From Dirofilaria immitis (Eukaryota > Nematoda > Chromadorea > Rhabditida > Onchocercidae): a stretch of DNA of 64,000 nt. Made by a program: the position numbers and the translations under genes. Below the pieces are notes generated by a model. It saw only the letters and a list, made by a program, of their open reading frames with translations, was not told where the DNA came from and did not search any database. Below, piece after piece: positions 62,954-64,000 of this stretch (position 1 is the stretch's first letter; the number at the start of each line of letters is the position of its first letter). The stretch is taken from assembly GCA_024305405.1 (NCBI GenBank), contig JAKNDB010000103.1, positions 1,488,001 to 1,552,000 on the forward strand. Direction: 5' to 3'.

Positions 62954-64000
62954 ACCGGTATTAGAACATTTAGCACAAAAAATGTATATTTATTAGTTCT
63001 ATTTAAACTTCTAAAAGAAACTATTAGAACATTTAGCACAAAAAATGTATATTTATTAGTTCTATTTAAACTTCTAAAAGGTATGATCATGAATACGGAT
63101 TTTAAAGTTTAAAAACATATAATAAAGTTGGCATTTGAAATTTCATCTTGATTTTTCGATCAAATAGTAAACATAATAGCTGGATTATATTTTCACATGA
63201 GTGTACACAGCAAAAAAGGTAGTCTTCAAAATTTCCTTTGTTTACCAACTTATTCTTATCATGTTCTCTCACCTCAATTTAAATGCATTAATTTGAAAGA
63301 AAAAACGAAATCCAATCCTCGACTGAACAAAATTTTCGATATAATTTCTTCTACTATGGCTCAATTCCCATTTCAGTAAATTTCGATTATGATATTTTAG
63401 GTGATCTGAGAAATGCGATTCAAATGAGGAGATCATCCATAACAATTTGTTCTTGTTATTTATTGTATTATAAACTTTTCCAAAAATCTACGTTGTGCAG
63501 CAATTCAGTCTTATTACACATCTGGTTGAAAATTTTTAATGGAAAGCGTTCTCGATAAATTCCCAAAGTTCTAAAAATCATTCTTCCTATCTCTGAATGG
63601 TTTAAATATCAGAAAATGGAAGATGATTCTCGATCATATGTCAAAAAATTCATTTGATTACATTCGAGTGTCAGACTTGTCACGTATGAAATGATTTATA
63701 TTCCTTTCCTAATTAAATGAAAAATAAAGGATTTATTTAATGGTCCATTTCATCTCTGGATAAATGTATTTTTTAAAGACTATTAAATAGAGATTTTTAG
63801 ATGACTTCCAGGTGATGCAAACTTTTCGTCTTAAAATTTGTTCTTTCAGCAAAAAAAGACAACGCGTGCTTCCAGAATATTAAAACAATAAATATTTTAA
63901 AGAAGATTTCACCGAATCGATCGATTCGATTCATATCGTACAAGATATCTCTATATTTTATCGCACCTTGATATTGAATCACTTCAGGATATTTTGAAGA
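62954..64000. other. 3' flank of the PAN-domain gene
   Basis: It contains an exact tandem duplication (62959-63080), an AATAAA (63121-63126) 168 nt past the stop, and short ORFs at 63197-63379 (plus) and 63797-63982 (minus) that I cannot support as genes. Confidence 0.55.
62959..63080. repeat. Exact 59-bp tandem duplication
   Basis: Copies at 62959-63017 and 63022-63080 (period 63) are identical, starting TATTAGAACATTTAGCACAA. It begins six bases after the PAN gene stop codon, so it lies in the 3' UTR. Perfect identity implies either a very recent event or an assembly duplication. Confidence 0.95.

Noticed and set aside
63797..63982. Minus-strand ORF of 61 codons at the right edge
   Set aside because: Too short, no domain, no splice or poly-A context that can be judged at the window edge.

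Overview
The window is a eukaryotic nuclear fragment. It is very AT-rich, with small exons, GT-AG introns ending mostly in TTTCAG or TTTTAG, AATAAA signals and many simple repeats. The splice style and gene content (PFTAIRE kinase, GDSL phospholipase-B-like protein, PAN-domain secreted protein) suggest a parasitic nematode, probably of the filarial/spirurine group. That placement is inference. I see no bacterial operons, tRNA, rRNA, CRISPR array or intact transposon.

Layout: (1) 152-4045, + strand: the 3' ten exons of a long gene, probably a SAC3/GANP-type mRNA-export factor. (2) 7948-8701, +: two terminal exons of an unrecognised gene. (3) 10331-13737, -: a five-exon unrecognised gene. (4) 17610-21276, -: a complete 11-exon gene for a membrane-anchored phospholipase-B-like protein that keeps the GDSL serine but lacks other catalytic residues, so it is a likely pseudoenzyme. 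(5) 21277-38001: mostly gene-free, with microsatellites, hairpins and old tandem duplications, plus one possible single-exon gene at 32750-33066. (6) 38002-44975, +: thirteen exons of a PFTAIRE-type cyclin-dependent kinase (CDK14/15 family). One intron holds a roughly 600-bp AAT array and another holds an antisense nested gene or pseudogene (39833-40646). (7) 44976-51843: gene-free. (8) 51844-62953, +: a 21-exon gene for a secreted protein of about 1150 residues with a long acidic Ser/Thr/Asn-rich middle and a Cys-rich PAN/apple-like C-terminal half.

The most important reading of the window is that the gene models only close if one base is restored in a homopolymer run at thirteen places in four genes. 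Every shift has the same direction (one base missing), and exon lengths plus intron phases support each one independently. This looks like systematic homopolymer contraction in the assembly rather than gene decay. It explains why most long ORFs are broken, and automated gene calls here would wrongly report pseudogenes.

The genes do not form an operon: they face both ways and are separated by kilobases. The clearest biology is a conserved signalling kinase next to a fast-evolving secreted PAN protein, and a lipase-fold protein that appears to have lost catalysis.
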